In this document: piece after piece, positions 1-7,962 of the stretch
Layout of the letters: every line of letters begins with the position of its first letter
Position numbering within the stretch: position 1 is the stretch's first letter
NCBI GenBank assembly: GCA_002453275.1
Contig: DKGN01000080.1
Coordinates: forward strand, 1-22,809
Length of the DNA: 22,809 nt
Source of the DNA: Caryophanales bacterium UBA6769
GTDB lineage: Bacteria > Bacillota > Bacilli > Bacillales > UBA6769
Direction: 5' to 3'
The notes under the pieces: generated by a model
Told to the model about the DNA's origin: nothing
What the model saw: the letters and a program-made list of their open reading frames with translations, nothing else
The model's database searches: none
Translations under genes and position numbers: made by a program

Positions 1-27
1 CCGAAATTAATGGAAAAAGCATTGTAA
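1..27 (+). CDS. C-terminal tail of an upstream gene (possibly PIN/TRAM protein YacL)
   Basis: Frame 1 reads eight residues (PKLMEKAL) and stops at TAA 25-27, just ahead of the ispD ribosome-binding site. In B. subtilis the gene before ispD is yacL, a PIN/TRAM-domain membrane protein, so this is probably its last codons. The identification rests on gene order only; eight residues cannot prove it. A different frame (3) is open to about position 210 but would run deep into ispD and is less likely. Confidence 0.3.
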   Translation, partial: PKLMEKAL

Positions 28-49
28 TCGAGAAGGGGTTCATGGAAAC

Positions 50-739
50 GTGGAATATCGAGTCATTATCCCTGCAGCGGGTCAGGGGAAGCGAATGCAA
101 GCGGGGAAAAATAAACAGTTTATTTTACTTGATGAAAAGCCTGTTATCGTGCATACGTTATCTACTTTTCAACAAGATCAAAATTGCAAGGAAATTGTGC
201 TCGTCGTAAGTGAAAAAGAAAAAGAAAACTTTCGTATGCTTGTTGAAGAATTTCAACTCTCAAAGGTAACTCAGCTTGTCACTGGAGGATCTGAGCGGCA
301 AGAAAGCGTCTTTAACGGATTAAAAGCCCTTCCACAAGAAGGGGTTGTGCTCGTACATGATGGGGCGCGACCGTTTGTAACAATTGATATGATTACACGA
401 GTGGCAAAAGAAGCGGCTGCACACGATGCAGCCGTTTTAGCCGTTCCGATTAAAGATACACTTAAACGAAGTGACGGTTCTGTTATTATAGAGACAGTTG
501 ATCGCTCTCACCTATGGGCCGTTCAGACGCCACAAGCTTTTCGCTATACACTTTTATATGAAGCGTATGAACGTGCAGAGCAAATGAACTTTACGGCGAC
601 AGACGATGCGTCGCTCGTTGAGGCGCTTGGACGGAATGTAGCAATCGTTGTCAGTGACGAGACGAACGTAAAATTAACGACACCAGCAGATCTACAATTT
701 GCTGATGTTATTTTGGAATGGAAGAAGGGAACGACGTGA
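50..739 (+). CDS. ispD: 2-C-methyl-D-erythritol 4-phosphate cytidylyltransferase
   Basis: IspD joins CTP and MEP to make CDP-ME, the third step of the MEP pathway to isoprenoid precursors, in the cytosol. The 229-residue length is normal for the family. The nucleotide-binding signature is at the N-terminus: PAAGQGKRM at residues 8-16 followed by K22-Q23. Further on are the HDGARPF block, the AVPIKDT segment, the substrate-contact stretch WAVQTPQAF and a TDDASLVE block, all typical of IspD. The start is GTG at 50, behind AGAAGGGG at 31-38; an ATG at 42 is in another frame and too close to that site. The gene ends in a GTGA overlap with ispF, so the two are translationally coupled. Confidence 0.96.
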   Translation: MEYRVIIPAAGQGKRMQAGKNKQFILLDEKPVIVHTLSTFQQDQNCKEIVLVVSEKEKENFRMLVEEFQLSKVTQLVTGGSERQESVFNGLKALPQEGVVLVHDGARPFVTIDMITRVAKEAAAHDAAVLAVPIKDTLKRSDGSVIIETVDRSHLWAVQTPQAFRYTLLYEAYERAEQMNFTATDDASLVEALGRNVAIVVSDETNVKLTTPADLQFADVILEWKKGTT

Positions 740-1218
740 ACATTCGAATTGGACAAGGGTTTGATATTCATCAACTTCAGGAAGGGCGCAAATTAATTAT
801 CGGTGGTATTCAGATCCCTCATACGAAAGGGTTGCTCGGTCACTCGGATGCGGACGTATTGTTACATGCGATTAGTGACGCCTGCCTCGGTGCAGTAGCC
901 CTTGGAGATATCGGGAAGCATTTTCCTGATACTGATGCTGCGTTTAAAGATGCCGATTCACGTGAATTGCTGAAGCAAATCTGGAAGCAAGTGAGACAAA
1001 AAGGGTATACTCTAGGAAACTTGGATAGTACGATTATTGCCCAACAGCCTAAAATGGCGCCGCATATTGAGGCAATAAGAGAATCCATTGCACAAATACT
1101 TGATGCAAGCGTTACACAAATTAATGTTAAGGCTACGACCGGTGAAAGACTAGGCTTTGTCGGTAGAGAAGAAGGAATCGCGGCACAAGCGGTCGTTCTT
1201 TTACAAAAGCTAACATAA
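736..1218 (+). CDS. ispF: 2-C-methyl-D-erythritol 2,4-cyclodiphosphate synthase
   Basis: IspF cyclises CDP-ME 2-phosphate to MEcPP with loss of CMP, the fifth MEP-pathway step. It acts as a homotrimer with one zinc per site. From the GTG at 736 the protein has 160 residues, the usual size. The metal ligands are visible as D10-x-H12 (GQGFDIHQL) and H44 (ADVLLHAISDA), followed by GDIGKHFPDTD. The C-terminal ATTGERLGFVGREEGI block is diagnostic. An in-frame ATG at 718 would add six residues, but GAAGGGA at 724-730 sits 5 nt before the GTG. That GTG overlaps the ispD stop (GTGA), so I prefer it. ispD and ispF are not fused, unlike in some proteobacteria. Confidence 0.95.
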   Translation: MNIRIGQGFDIHQLQEGRKLIIGGIQIPHTKGLLGHSDADVLLHAISDACLGAVALGDIGKHFPDTDAAFKDADSRELLKQIWKQVRQKGYTLGNLDSTIIAQQPKMAPHIEAIRESIAQILDASVTQINVKATTGERLGFVGREEGIAAQAVVLLQKLT

Positions 1219-1250
1219 ACTAATACGATATTGGATGGTGTAAGATAAAA

Positions 1251-2711
1251 ATGGGAAGCGAAGTTAGAGTACGATATGCACCAAGTCCGACGGGGCATCT
1301 CCATATTGGAAACGCCAGGACTGCTCTATTTAACTACTTGTTTGCTCGTTCACAAAAAGGAACGTTCATTATTCGGATTGAAGACACGGATGCGAGTCGG
1401 AACATTGAAGGCGGAGAAGAAAGCCAATTAAAATATTTAACATGGCTTGGAATAGATTGGGATGAAAGCATCGATAAGCAAGGGGATTACGGTCCTTATC
1501 GTCAGACTGAACGTCTGCATCTATATACGGACCACGCGAATCAATTGATGGAACGTGGACTTGCTTACAAGTGTTACTGTACAGAAGAAGAGCTCGAGGC
1601 CGAACGTGAAGCCCAACGAGCGAGGGACGAAATGCCAAGATATTCAGGAAAATGTCGCAATTTAACGGACGAAGAGCGAGCGACGCTTGAAGCAGAAGGG
1701 CGAAAGCCAAGTGTGCGCTTTAAAGTTCCTGCCGGGAAAGTGTATTCCTTTCACGATATTGTGAAAGAAGACGTGTCGTTTGAATCGGATGGGATTGGAG
1801 ATTTCGTCATTATAAAAAAAGACGGCATTGCAACTTATAACTTTGCAGTTTCGGTTGATGATCATTTTATGAAAATTACTCACGTTTTAAGAGGGGACGA
1901 TCATATTTCCAATACCCCTCGTCAGCTAATGATCTATGAATCGTTCGGTTGGGAGCCCCCTCAGTTTGGACATATGACACTTATCGTGAATGAAAGTCGT
2001 AGAAAGCTGAGCAAACGCGACGAATCGATTATTCAGTTCATTGAGCAATATGAGGAACTTGGGTATTTACCAGAAGCATTATTTAATTTTATTACGCTCC
2101 TAGGATGGTCGCCTGAAGGTGAGGAAGAAATTTTTTCTAAGGAACAGTTTATTGACATATTTGATCCGAAACGTTTGTCAAAATCACCTGCCGTTTTTGA
2201 CGTGCATAAGTTAGAATGGATGAACAATCAATATATAAAAAACAGTAGCCGTGAACACATCATTGATTTAGCTCTCCCATTTTTAGTAGAAGCGGGTCGC
2301 TTACCTGAAGAGATGACAACGGAGGAAAGAAAGTGGGCAGAGGATTTAATCGGGCTTTACCAAGAGCAGTTGTCATATGGGGCAGAAATCGTTGAGCTAA
2401 CAAACTTGTTTTTTCAAACGGATCTTAAGTATAATAAAGAGGCGAAAAAGGTTTTAAATGAGGAGCAAGCACATGATGTGTTAGCCGCATTTCACGCTGA
2501 AGTTTCTGAAATTGAAAGCTTTACCCCTGAAGCAATAAAGGCAGCTACGAAAGCAGTCCAAAAGAAAACGGGACAAAAAGGGAGACGTCTCTTCATGCCG
2601 ATTCGTGTAGCAACTACAGGTGAGACGAGAGGGCCTGAGCTCCCTGTATCGATTTCATTAATTGGAAAAGATGTCATTATGACGCGCTTAGCTTCCTTTT
2701 TAAATGAGTAA
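1251..2711 (+). CDS. gltX: glutamyl-tRNA synthetase
   Basis: A class I aminoacyl-tRNA synthetase that charges tRNA-Glu. In bacilli the enzyme is usually non-discriminating and also mischarges tRNA-Gln for later amidation by GatCAB; that part is family knowledge. The 486-residue length is normal. The N-terminal APSPTGHLHIGNAR block holds the HIGH-type motif (residues 16-20). The second signature, KLSKR, is at 252-256. A CYC...CRN cluster in the insertion domain matches the zinc-binding region of some GluRS enzymes. The C-terminal half is the helical anticodon-binding domain. The ATG at 1251 follows GGATGGTG at 1233-1240, and the 32-nt gap after ispF shows no terminator, so it probably shares the upstream transcript. 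Confidence 0.97.
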   Translation: MGSEVRVRYAPSPTGHLHIGNARTALFNYLFARSQKGTFIIRIEDTDASRNIEGGEESQLKYLTWLGIDWDESIDKQGDYGPYRQTERLHLYTDHANQLMERGLAYKCYCTEEELEAEREAQRARDEMPRYSGKCRNLTDEERATLEAEGRKPSVRFKVPAGKVYSFHDIVKEDVSFESDGIGDFVIIKKDGIATYNFAVSVDDHFMKITHVLRGDDHISNTPRQLMIYESFGWEPPQFGHMTLIVNESRRKLSKRDESIIQFIEQYEELGYLPEALFNFITLLGWSPEGEEEIFSKEQFIDIFDPKRLSKSPAVFDVHKLEWMNNQYIKNSSREHIIDLALPFLVEAGRLPEEMTTEERKWAEDLIGLYQEQLSYGAEIVELTNLFFQTDLKYNKEAKKVLNEEQAHDVLAAFHAEVSEIESFTPEAIKAATKAVQKKTGQKGRRLFMPIRVATTGETRGPELPVSISLIGKDVIMTRLASFLNE

Positions 2712-2741
2712 GAGTATACATCGTCGAAAACAATGATGAGG

Positions 2742-2976
2742 AAAAGTAAAGATTGAACGCTTCATGTAGAGAGAATCACCTTGCGCTGAAAGTGATTTAT
2801 GAAGCACAGTCTTGAAATGCACCTCAGAGTCTTTTGTTGAAGTTCTTTGCACTGTAAACAAAAGCGGGAGTCTCCGTTAGTGGACAAAAAGTACAATGCA
2901 ACAGCGTTGTGTAAGCAGAGTGGAACCACGCAATAGAAGCGTCTCTGTGTCTTCGGACACAGAGATGCTTTTTTTC
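2742..2976 (+). promoter_or_regulatory. T-box riboswitch, tRNA-Cys specific, controlling cysE-cysS
   Basis: Stem I begins near AAAGATTG (2748) and closes with GTCTTTT (about 2829). It contains the arms GCTTCAT / ATGAAGC and an apical AATCAC / GTGATT helix. The specifier is TGC at 2818-2820 within GAAATGCACC, a cysteine codon. The conserved T-box AGAGTGGAACCACG lies at 2917-2930. Its TGGA bulge would pair with a tRNA 3' end UCCA, which fits the U73 discriminator of tRNA-Cys. It is followed directly by an intrinsic terminator. Uncharged tRNA-Cys should stabilise the antiterminator and switch on serine acetyltransferase and CysRS. No convincing promoter was found between gltX and stem I. Confidence 0.93.
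2938..2975 (+). terminator. T-box-controlled intrinsic terminator
   Basis: A 14-bp stem (2938-2951 with 2956-2969, one G-U pair) closes on a UUCG tetraloop and runs into seven T residues at 2969-2975. It overlaps the end of the antiterminator region, as expected for T-box attenuation. Confidence 0.93.
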
Positions 2977-3129
2977 ATACTTTTTAAGTCGTATTTGGCG
3001 AATGACGGAGTAAACAGTTGACGGTAGGAGGTGCCATAGCCCATTGTAGTGCTCTTACGAGAAGGGTTCTTGGCTCTGTGTTACCTTGTGAAGCAATCGA
3101 AACTTCAGGAACAGGATGGAGGGTCTGCG

Positions 3130-3822
3130 GTGTTTAAAAGACTTCGCGAAGACATAGATGTTGTATTTAAGCATGATCCAGCAGCAAGAAGCGCTTTTGA
3201 AGTTATCCTAACATATTCCGGACTACATGCCATTTGGGCACATCGTCTTTCCCATTGGTTATGGAAAAGGCGGATGTTTTTCCTTGCGCGTTTCACTTCT
3301 CAACTAAGTCGTTTTTTTACAGGAATTGAAATTCATCCAGGTGCAACAGTTGGGCGTCGTCTTTTCATCGACCACGGGATGGGAATTGTAATCGGGGAAA
3401 CGTGTGAAATTGGTGATGATGTTGTGCTATTCCAAGGCGTGACATTAGGAGGAACCGGAAAAGAAAAAGGTAAGCGCCACCCAACGGTGAAGGATCATGT
3501 ATTAATTTCAACAGGAGTTAAAGTAATCGGAGCAATTACGCTCGGTGAGCATTCGAAAATTGGAGCCGGTTCCGTCGTCTTAAACGATGTGCCTCCAAAC
3601 TCAACCGTCGTAGGCATACCAGGAAAGGTAGTCGTACAAGACGGGATACGTATCCATCGCTCGGATGAACACGAAGAACTGGTGACTCAAGTCTCACAGC
3701 TACAAGAGCAAATGACCGAACTTGAAAACAAATTAAAATTATTGGAACAAAGGAGCGGGACTGGTGACGATAAAAATTTACAACACACTAACACGAAAAA
3801 AAGAGACGTTCATTCCAATTGA
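3130..3822 (+). CDS. cysE: serine O-acetyltransferase
   Basis: CysE transfers acetyl from acetyl-CoA to L-serine, giving O-acetylserine for cysteine synthesis. From GTG 3130 it has 230 residues, close to the B. subtilis protein. The N-terminal helical part (LREDIDVVFKHDPAARS) is followed by a left-handed beta-helix with hexapeptide repeats (GIEIHPGATVGRR, IDHGMGIVIGE, VLFQGVTLGGTGKEKGKRHP), then VVGIPGKVV and a C-terminal coiled-coil-like tail (LQEQMTELENKLKLLEQ). GGAGGG at 3118-3123 lies 6 nt before the GTG. The frame stays open back to a GTG at 3049, which would add 27 residues absent from B. subtilis CysE. The 3' end overlaps cysS by 59 nt. It is controlled by the upstream Cys T-box. Confidence 0.95.
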   Translation: MFKRLREDIDVVFKHDPAARSAFEVILTYSGLHAIWAHRLSHWLWKRRMFFLARFTSQLSRFFTGIEIHPGATVGRRLFIDHGMGIVIGETCEIGDDVVLFQGVTLGGTGKEKGKRHPTVKDHVLISTGVKVIGAITLGEHSKIGAGSVVLNDVPPNSTVVGIPGKVVVQDGIRIHRSDEHEELVTQVSQLQEQMTELENKLKLLEQRSGTGDDKNLQHTNTKKRDVHSN

Positions 3823-5164
3823 AGAAAATAAAGTGAAAATGTACGTCTGTGGTCCTACTGTATACAACTATATTCATATCGGTAATGCGAGACCGCCAAT
3901 TGTCTTTGATACGGTTCGTCGTTATTTTCAATACCGAGGTTATGATGTACACTACGTATCTAACTTTACAGATGTTGACGATAAAATCATTGAAGCGGCA
4001 AATGCAGCGAATGAGGAAGTGCCAGAATTAGCTGAACGATTTATTCAAGCGTATTTTTCCGATGTGGAAGCTCTCGGTGTCCAAAAGGCAGATGACCATC
4101 CTCGTGTTCTCGAAAACATGCAAGAGATCATCGCATTTATCGAGGGTCTCATTGAAAAGGGCTATGCTTACGCAGCGGGAGGCGATGTTTACTTTAAGAC
4201 TCGCGAGTTTCAGCAGTATGGGAAGCTTTCCCACCAATCGATTGACGATCTCCATCTCGGTGCACGTATTCAAGTTGGAGAGAAAAAAGAGGATGCTCTT
4301 GACTTTACGCTATGGAAGGAAGCGAAGGGTAATGAGATTTCGTGGGACAGTCCATGGGGCAAAGGAAGGCCTGGTTGGCATATTGAATGCTCAGCGATGG
4401 CAAAGAAATATTTAGGTGAAACGATTGATATTCATGCTGGTGGTCAAGACTTAACGTTTCCCCATCATGAAAATGAAATCGCGCAAACTGAAGCATTAAC
4501 AGGAAAAACATTCGCAAATTATTGGATGCATAATGGCTATATCCAAATCAACGATGAGAAAATGTCCAAATCACTTGGTAACTTCGTGTTAGTTCACGAA
4601 CTTATTAAACAGCATGATCCAGAAGTCGTTCGCTTCTTTATGCTATCGGTTCATTATCGAAATCCGATTAACTTTAACGATGAACTGCTAGAAAGTGCCC
4701 GCAGTGGACTTGAGCGCTTGAAAGTTACAATGCACAATTTGGATCATCGTCTTCAGCATTCGACAAATTTAGACAATGACGAACGAACACTTGATGTCAT
4801 TGCACAATTAAAAGCAGATTTTATTCAAGCGATGAATGATGACTTTAATACAGCTAACGCGATTTCTGTTCTTTTTGACCTAGCAAGAGAAGCGAATCTT
4901 TATTTAGAAAATAAAAATTCATCAAAGCAAATCCTCTCAACATTTATGTCGATTTTTGAAGAAATTGCTTCTGTCCTAGGGATCTCATTAAAGCACGAAG
5001 AAGAAATGCTTGAATCAGAAATTGAACAACTCATTGAAGAGCGAAATGAAGCGAGAAAAGCACGCCAATTTGAAAGAGCAGATGAAATTCGAGATCAATT
5101 GCTTGCAAAACAAATTATTCTTGAAGATACCCCTCAAGGTGTACGTTGGAAAAGGAAAAATTAA
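3764..5164 (+). CDS. cysS: cysteinyl-tRNA synthetase
   Basis: A monomeric zinc-dependent class I synthetase that charges tRNA-Cys. All four zinc ligands known from E. coli CysRS are present: C29, C209, H234 and E238 (HHENE). The HIGH-type motif is HIGN at 38-41 and KMSKS is at 266-270, the same spacing as in E. coli. The 466-residue length is normal and the C-terminus carries the tRNA-binding helical domain. The start is GTG 3764 behind AGGAG 3751-3755, inside the cysE reading frame. The 59-nt overlap makes expression of the cysteine-making and cysteine-charging enzymes tightly linked, and both respond to the tRNA-Cys T-box. Confidence 0.97.
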   Translation: MTIKIYNTLTRKKETFIPIEENKVKMYVCGPTVYNYIHIGNARPPIVFDTVRRYFQYRGYDVHYVSNFTDVDDKIIEAANAANEEVPELAERFIQAYFSDVEALGVQKADDHPRVLENMQEIIAFIEGLIEKGYAYAAGGDVYFKTREFQQYGKLSHQSIDDLHLGARIQVGEKKEDALDFTLWKEAKGNEISWDSPWGKGRPGWHIECSAMAKKYLGETIDIHAGGQDLTFPHHENEIAQTEALTGKTFANYWMHNGYIQINDEKMSKSLGNFVLVHELIKQHDPEVVRFFMLSVHYRNPINFNDELLESARSGLERLKVTMHNLDHRLQHSTNLDNDERTLDVIAQLKADFIQAMNDDFNTANAISVLFDLAREANLYLENKNSSKQILSTFMSIFEEIASVLGISLKHEEEMLESEIEQLIEERNEARKARQFERADEIRDQLLAKQIILEDTPQGVRWKRKN

Positions 5165-5165
5165 C

Positions 5166-5576
5166 ATGAAAGCAACAGATGTGAAGCAACTTAATGCTTT
5201 AGCGCTTGCCTATATGGGAGATGCCGCTTTTGAGCTATATATTCGTGAGCATTTATTAAAAAAAGGTGAAGTACGTCCCCATCTGTTACATCATCAATCG
5301 ACAAAATATGTCTCCGCAAAAGCTCAAGCGGCCGTAATTCACAAACTAACAGCGGAGCAATTTTTTACAAATGAAGAAGAGGCAGTCATTAGACGAGGCA
5401 GGAATGCCAAATCTGGTACGATTCCGAAGAATACCGACGTCCATACGTATCGGTATAGCACAGCTTTTGAAGCGTTAATTGGATACCATTATTTGTTAAA
5501 TCAAGAGGAGCGAATGCGTGAAGTTATTTTAGCGACGATAATGAGTATTGAACAATCTTTAGAAAAAGGTGAGTAA
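5166..5576 (+). CDS. mrnC: mini-ribonuclease III (23S rRNA maturation)
   Basis: Mini-III trims the ends of the 23S rRNA precursor in Firmicutes. It has only the catalytic RNase III domain and no dsRNA-binding domain, which matches this 136-residue protein. The signature LALAYMGDAAFELYIREHL is at residues 12-30; D19 is the predicted metal-binding catalytic aspartate. The block RRGRNAKSGTIPKNTDVHTY and the second acidic motif YSTAFEALIGYHYL follow. The start is ATG 5166, one base after the cysS stop, with AAGGA at 5152-5156. The reading frame is open further upstream inside cysS, but that part does not resemble the family. The gene ends two bases before rlmB. Confidence 0.93.
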   Translation: MKATDVKQLNALALAYMGDAAFELYIREHLLKKGEVRPHLLHHQSTKYVSAKAQAAVIHKLTAEQFFTNEEEAVIRRGRNAKSGTIPKNTDVHTYRYSTAFEALIGYHYLLNQEERMREVILATIMSIEQSLEKGE

Positions 5577-5578
5577 GT

Positions 5579-6325
5579 ATGGCGAGTGAACTAATAATCG
5601 GTCGAAATCCCGTGCTTGAAGCACTTCGAGCACAACGTGAAATGAATAAAATCTGGATTAATGAAGGGTCACGTGGGGGGCAAATGAACGAACTAATTGA
5701 CCTTGCCAAGCGGAGCGGTGCCCTCATTCAATTCGTTCCGAAGAGACGCCTTGATCGTCTCGCAGAAACAACAAATCATCAAGGAGTCGTTGCCTCAGTT
5801 GCAGCATATGAATATGCAACGATTGATGAGCTATTTAAAAAGGCAGAAGCAGTCAATGAAGCCCCATTTTTCCTCATTCTCGATGAAATCGAAGACCCCC
5901 ATAATTTAGGTTCGATTTTACGTACTGCTGATAGCGTAGGGGCACATGGGATCATTATCCCGAGGCGGCGCTCCGCTGGTTTAACAGCAGCTGTCGCCAA
6001 AGCGTCTACAGGTGCTATTGAGCACGTATCTGTTGTGCGGGTAAGTAACATCGCCCAAACGATGGAAGAACTAAAAGCACGCGGGCTTTGGTTTGTAGGC
6101 TCGGATGCAGATGCGAAGCAAGACTTTCGTGCAGTTGATTATGATATGCCAGTTGGCCTCGTTATTGGCAGTGAAGGAAAAGGAATCGGCCGGCTAATTA
6201 AGCAAAAGTGTGATTTTCTTGTCAACCTTCCGATGAAAGGAAACGTGACATCACTGAACGCCTCGGTTGCCGCTGCTATTTTAATGTATGAAGTCCTTCG
6301 TAAACGAAGCCCTTTAGGGGGTTAG
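5579..6325 (+). CDS. rlmB: 23S rRNA (guanosine-2'-O-)-methyltransferase, TrmH/SpoU family
   Basis: An RlmB-type SPOUT enzyme that uses S-adenosylmethionine to methylate a 23S rRNA guanosine 2'-OH (G2251 in E. coli numbering). The N-terminal substrate-binding domain (IIGRNPVLEALRA, then NHQGVVASVA) is followed by the three SPOUT motifs: LDEIEDPHNLGSILRTADSV, GLVIGSEGKGIGRL and MKGNVTSLNASVAAAILMYE. These form the trefoil-knot cofactor site. At 248 residues the length matches B. subtilis YacO. It starts two bases after the mrnC stop and ends four bases before rae1, in one packed block of RNA-metabolism genes. Confidence 0.95.
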   Translation: MASELIIGRNPVLEALRAQREMNKIWINEGSRGGQMNELIDLAKRSGALIQFVPKRRLDRLAETTNHQGVVASVAAYEYATIDELFKKAEAVNEAPFFLILDEIEDPHNLGSILRTADSVGAHGIIIPRRRSAGLTAAVAKASTGAIEHVSVVRVSNIAQTMEELKARGLWFVGSDADAKQDFRAVDYDMPVGLVIGSEGKGIGRLIKQKCDFLVNLPMKGNVTSLNASVAAAILMYEVLRKRSPLGG

Positions 6326-6329
6326 TCGG

Positions 6330-6839
6330 ATGGACATTTTAATCGTAGATGGATATAACATTATCGGAGATTGGCCGGAGTTGCAGAGGTTAAAGAAAAT
6401 AGACATGGCCAGTGCACGTGATCACCTCATTGCTAAAATGGCGGAATATCAAGCCTACACAGGCTTCAAAGTGATTATTGTATTTGATGCCCACCTCGTA
6501 CCAGGAATTCAACAAGTGTATAACAGACATGACTTAACGATTATATATACGAATGAAAACGAAACAGCAGATGAGAAAATTGAACAGCTCGCAATTCAGT
6601 TAAAGGATGTATTAACTCAAATACACGTCGCAACATCAGATTATGCGGAACAAAAGGCAATCTTTGGGCAAGGCGCTTTACGAAAGTCAGCTCGCGAATT
6701 ATTCAACGAAATGACCAAAATTGAAAAAGGCATTGAAAAAAATATTGCCGACCATTACACAGTCAAACGAAACTCAAAGGTCCGACTCTCGCCCGAAATT
6801 CAAGCAAAGTTTGAGAAAATGCGCAGAGGCTTGCTATGA
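6330..6839 (+). CDS. rae1: NYN/PIN-domain ribosome-dependent mRNA endonuclease Rae1 (YacP)
   Basis: The 169-residue protein belongs to the YacP/Rae1 family. In B. subtilis, Rae1 enters the ribosomal A site and cleaves translated mRNAs. The N-terminus MDILIVDGYNIIGDWPEL carries the first conserved aspartate (D7) of the NYN fold. Further acidic blocks follow: IIVFDAHLVPG, ENETADEKIEQLA and a VATSDYAEQ motif. The C-terminus is basic. It lies four bases after rlmB, with a GGGGG run at 6317-6321 as the likely ribosome-binding site. The assignment is by recognition and gene order; nuclease activity of this protein is inferred. Confidence 0.9.
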   Translation: MDILIVDGYNIIGDWPELQRLKKIDMASARDHLIAKMAEYQAYTGFKVIIVFDAHLVPGIQQVYNRHDLTIIYTNENETADEKIEQLAIQLKDVLTQIHVATSDYAEQKAIFGQGALRKSARELFNEMTKIEKGIEKNIADHYTVKRNSKVRLSPEIQAKFEKMRRGLL

Positions 6840-6845
6840 ATGATG

Positions 6846-6875
6846 TTGACGCATTTGTAAACGCTGTTATATAAT
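6846..6875 (+). promoter_or_regulatory. sigma-A promoter of sigH
   Basis: TTGACG (6846-6851), an 18-nt spacer and a perfect TATAAT (6870-6875) lie just after rae1 and about 70 bp before the sigH start. No other gene lies in between. Confidence 0.8.
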
Positions 6876-6945
6876 GGGAATAATCTCATTTTTATAAAAT
6901 AAGTAATTTTTCGACTTTTTACAACACGGGTCGGGGGGATTCGAA

Positions 6946-7593
6946 TTGAACATGATAAGCATCGCAGAAACGAAGGAATTCGAAACAGTAAAGGATGAAG
7001 AACTTATCACGATGATTCGCGATGGGGATGCGTTAGCCCTTGAATACCTACTAAAAAAATACAAAAATTTTGTCAGAGCAAAAGCTCGCTCTTACTTCCT
7101 GATTGGAGCAGATCGAGAGGATATCGTTCAAGAAGGAATGATCGGGCTTTACAAAGCGATTCGAGACTTTAGAGAGGACAGGCTAGCCTCATTTAGAGCA
7201 TTCGCTGATCTTTGCATTACGAGACAAATGATCACTGCAATCAAAACAGCGACGCGACAAAAGCATATCCCACTTAATTCTTACGTTTCATTGGACAAGC
7301 CCATCTATGATGAAGATTCTGATCGAACGTTAATGGATGTAATAACAAGCACACGAAAAACAGATCCCGAAAAACTTCTTATTAACCGTGAAGCGTTTAG
7401 TGATATTGAGCATAAAATGACAGAAGTATTAAGTGATCTAGAGCGACAAGTGCTTATGCATTATTTAGATGGGCGTTCTTACCAAGAAATCTCTAGTGAT
7501 TTAAACCGTCACGTAAAGTCGATTGATAATGCGTTGCAACGAGTAAAAAGAAAGCTTGAGCGCTATTTAGAATTAAGAGAAATAAGTCTTTAA
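6946..7593 (+). CDS. sigH: RNA polymerase sigma-H factor (Spo0H)
   Basis: SigH directs RNA polymerase to transition-phase and early sporulation genes. The 215-residue protein is almost identical in its core to B. subtilis SigH: region 2 (YKNFVRAKARSYFLIGADRE, DIVQEGMIGLYKAIRDF), the segment ITAIKTATRQKHIPLNSYVS, and region 4 with its helix-turn-helix (LDGRSYQEISSDLNRHVKSI, then DNALQRVKRKLERYL). Only the first 25 or so residues diverge. The likely start is TTG 6946, seven bases after GGGGGG (6933-6938); an in-frame ATG at 6952 would remove two residues. It is served by its own promoter at 6846-6875. Its presence supports a spore-forming host. Confidence 0.95.
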   Translation: MNMISIAETKEFETVKDEELITMIRDGDALALEYLLKKYKNFVRAKARSYFLIGADREDIVQEGMIGLYKAIRDFREDRLASFRAFADLCITRQMITAIKTATRQKHIPLNSYVSLDKPIYDEDSDRTLMDVITSTRKTDPEKLLINREAFSDIEHKMTEVLSDLERQVLMHYLDGRSYQEISSDLNRHVKSIDNALQRVKRKLERYLELREISL

Positions 7594-7789
7594 AAATAAC
7601 AGAATTGCGTAATAATTCATGCTTATAATTAGCACACATGAACCCCAATAATAGACTGCTTTTCATTATTAAATTAACTGTTTTATATGTAAAATTGCAC
7701 TTCATAAAATCTCAAAAACTATAAACGTACCTAGCAGCAAATGACAAGAAGTTCTCTCATTTATTCCATTCAGTTCTTGTAATCATTCG

Positions 7790-7819
7790 TTGACATGCTG
7801 TTTTTAGCTGTGATAAAGT
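7790..7819 (+). promoter_or_regulatory. putative sigma-A promoter for rpmG-secE-nusG
   Basis: A perfect TTGACA at 7790-7795 is followed by a weak -10. It is either GATAAA at 7812-7817 (16-nt spacer) or TAAAGT at 7814-7819 (18-nt spacer). It is the best promoter in the gap after sigH. Confidence 0.6.
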
Positions 7820-7936
7820 AGATTTGATCTAGACGAAGTATTCATATAAAAGCTTAGCGCCAACGTAACGTCGGATGTACGTGCAGATACTATAATCGCA
7901 AGTTTCAATGAATGTCTGCAAGTTTGGTGGCACTTC

Positions 7937-7962
7937 ACTCCCGCCTTTCTTTAGGTGGGAGT
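7937..7962 (+). repeat. hairpin in the rpmG leader
   Basis: ACTCCCGCCT (7937-7946) pairs with AGGTGGGAGT (7953-7962) with one G-U pair and loop TTCTTT. There is no T-run, so it is not an ordinary terminator. Its form recalls subterminal hairpins of IS200/IS605 elements, but no transposase is nearby. Confidence 0.65.

Noticed and set aside
840..1304. Long open frame on the minus strand opposite ispF
   Set aside because: It is antisense to a clearly conserved gene, lacks a ribosome-binding site, and its protein resembles no family I know. Similar antisense frames opposite gltX, rplA, rpoB and rpoC were dropped for the same reason.
3049..3129. 27-codon N-terminal extension of cysE from GTG 3049
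   Set aside because: The GTG at 3130 has GGAGGG 6 nt upstream and gives the family's normal N-terminus. The AGGAGG at 3026-3031 is 17 nt from the earlier GTG and probably not used for cysE.
5010..5165. Upstream extension of mrnC inside cysS
   Set aside because: The translated extension has no similarity to mini-III, and ATG 5166 has a suitable site and the right protein length.
7624..7629. TATAAT just after sigH as a promoter
   Set aside because: The only -35-like sequence (TTGCGT) is 13 nt away, too close.
7891..7896. TATAAT as a second rpmG promoter
   Set aside because: No -35-like hexamer lies 16-18 nt upstream and there is no extended -10. It also falls in the loop of the 7882-7920 hairpin.
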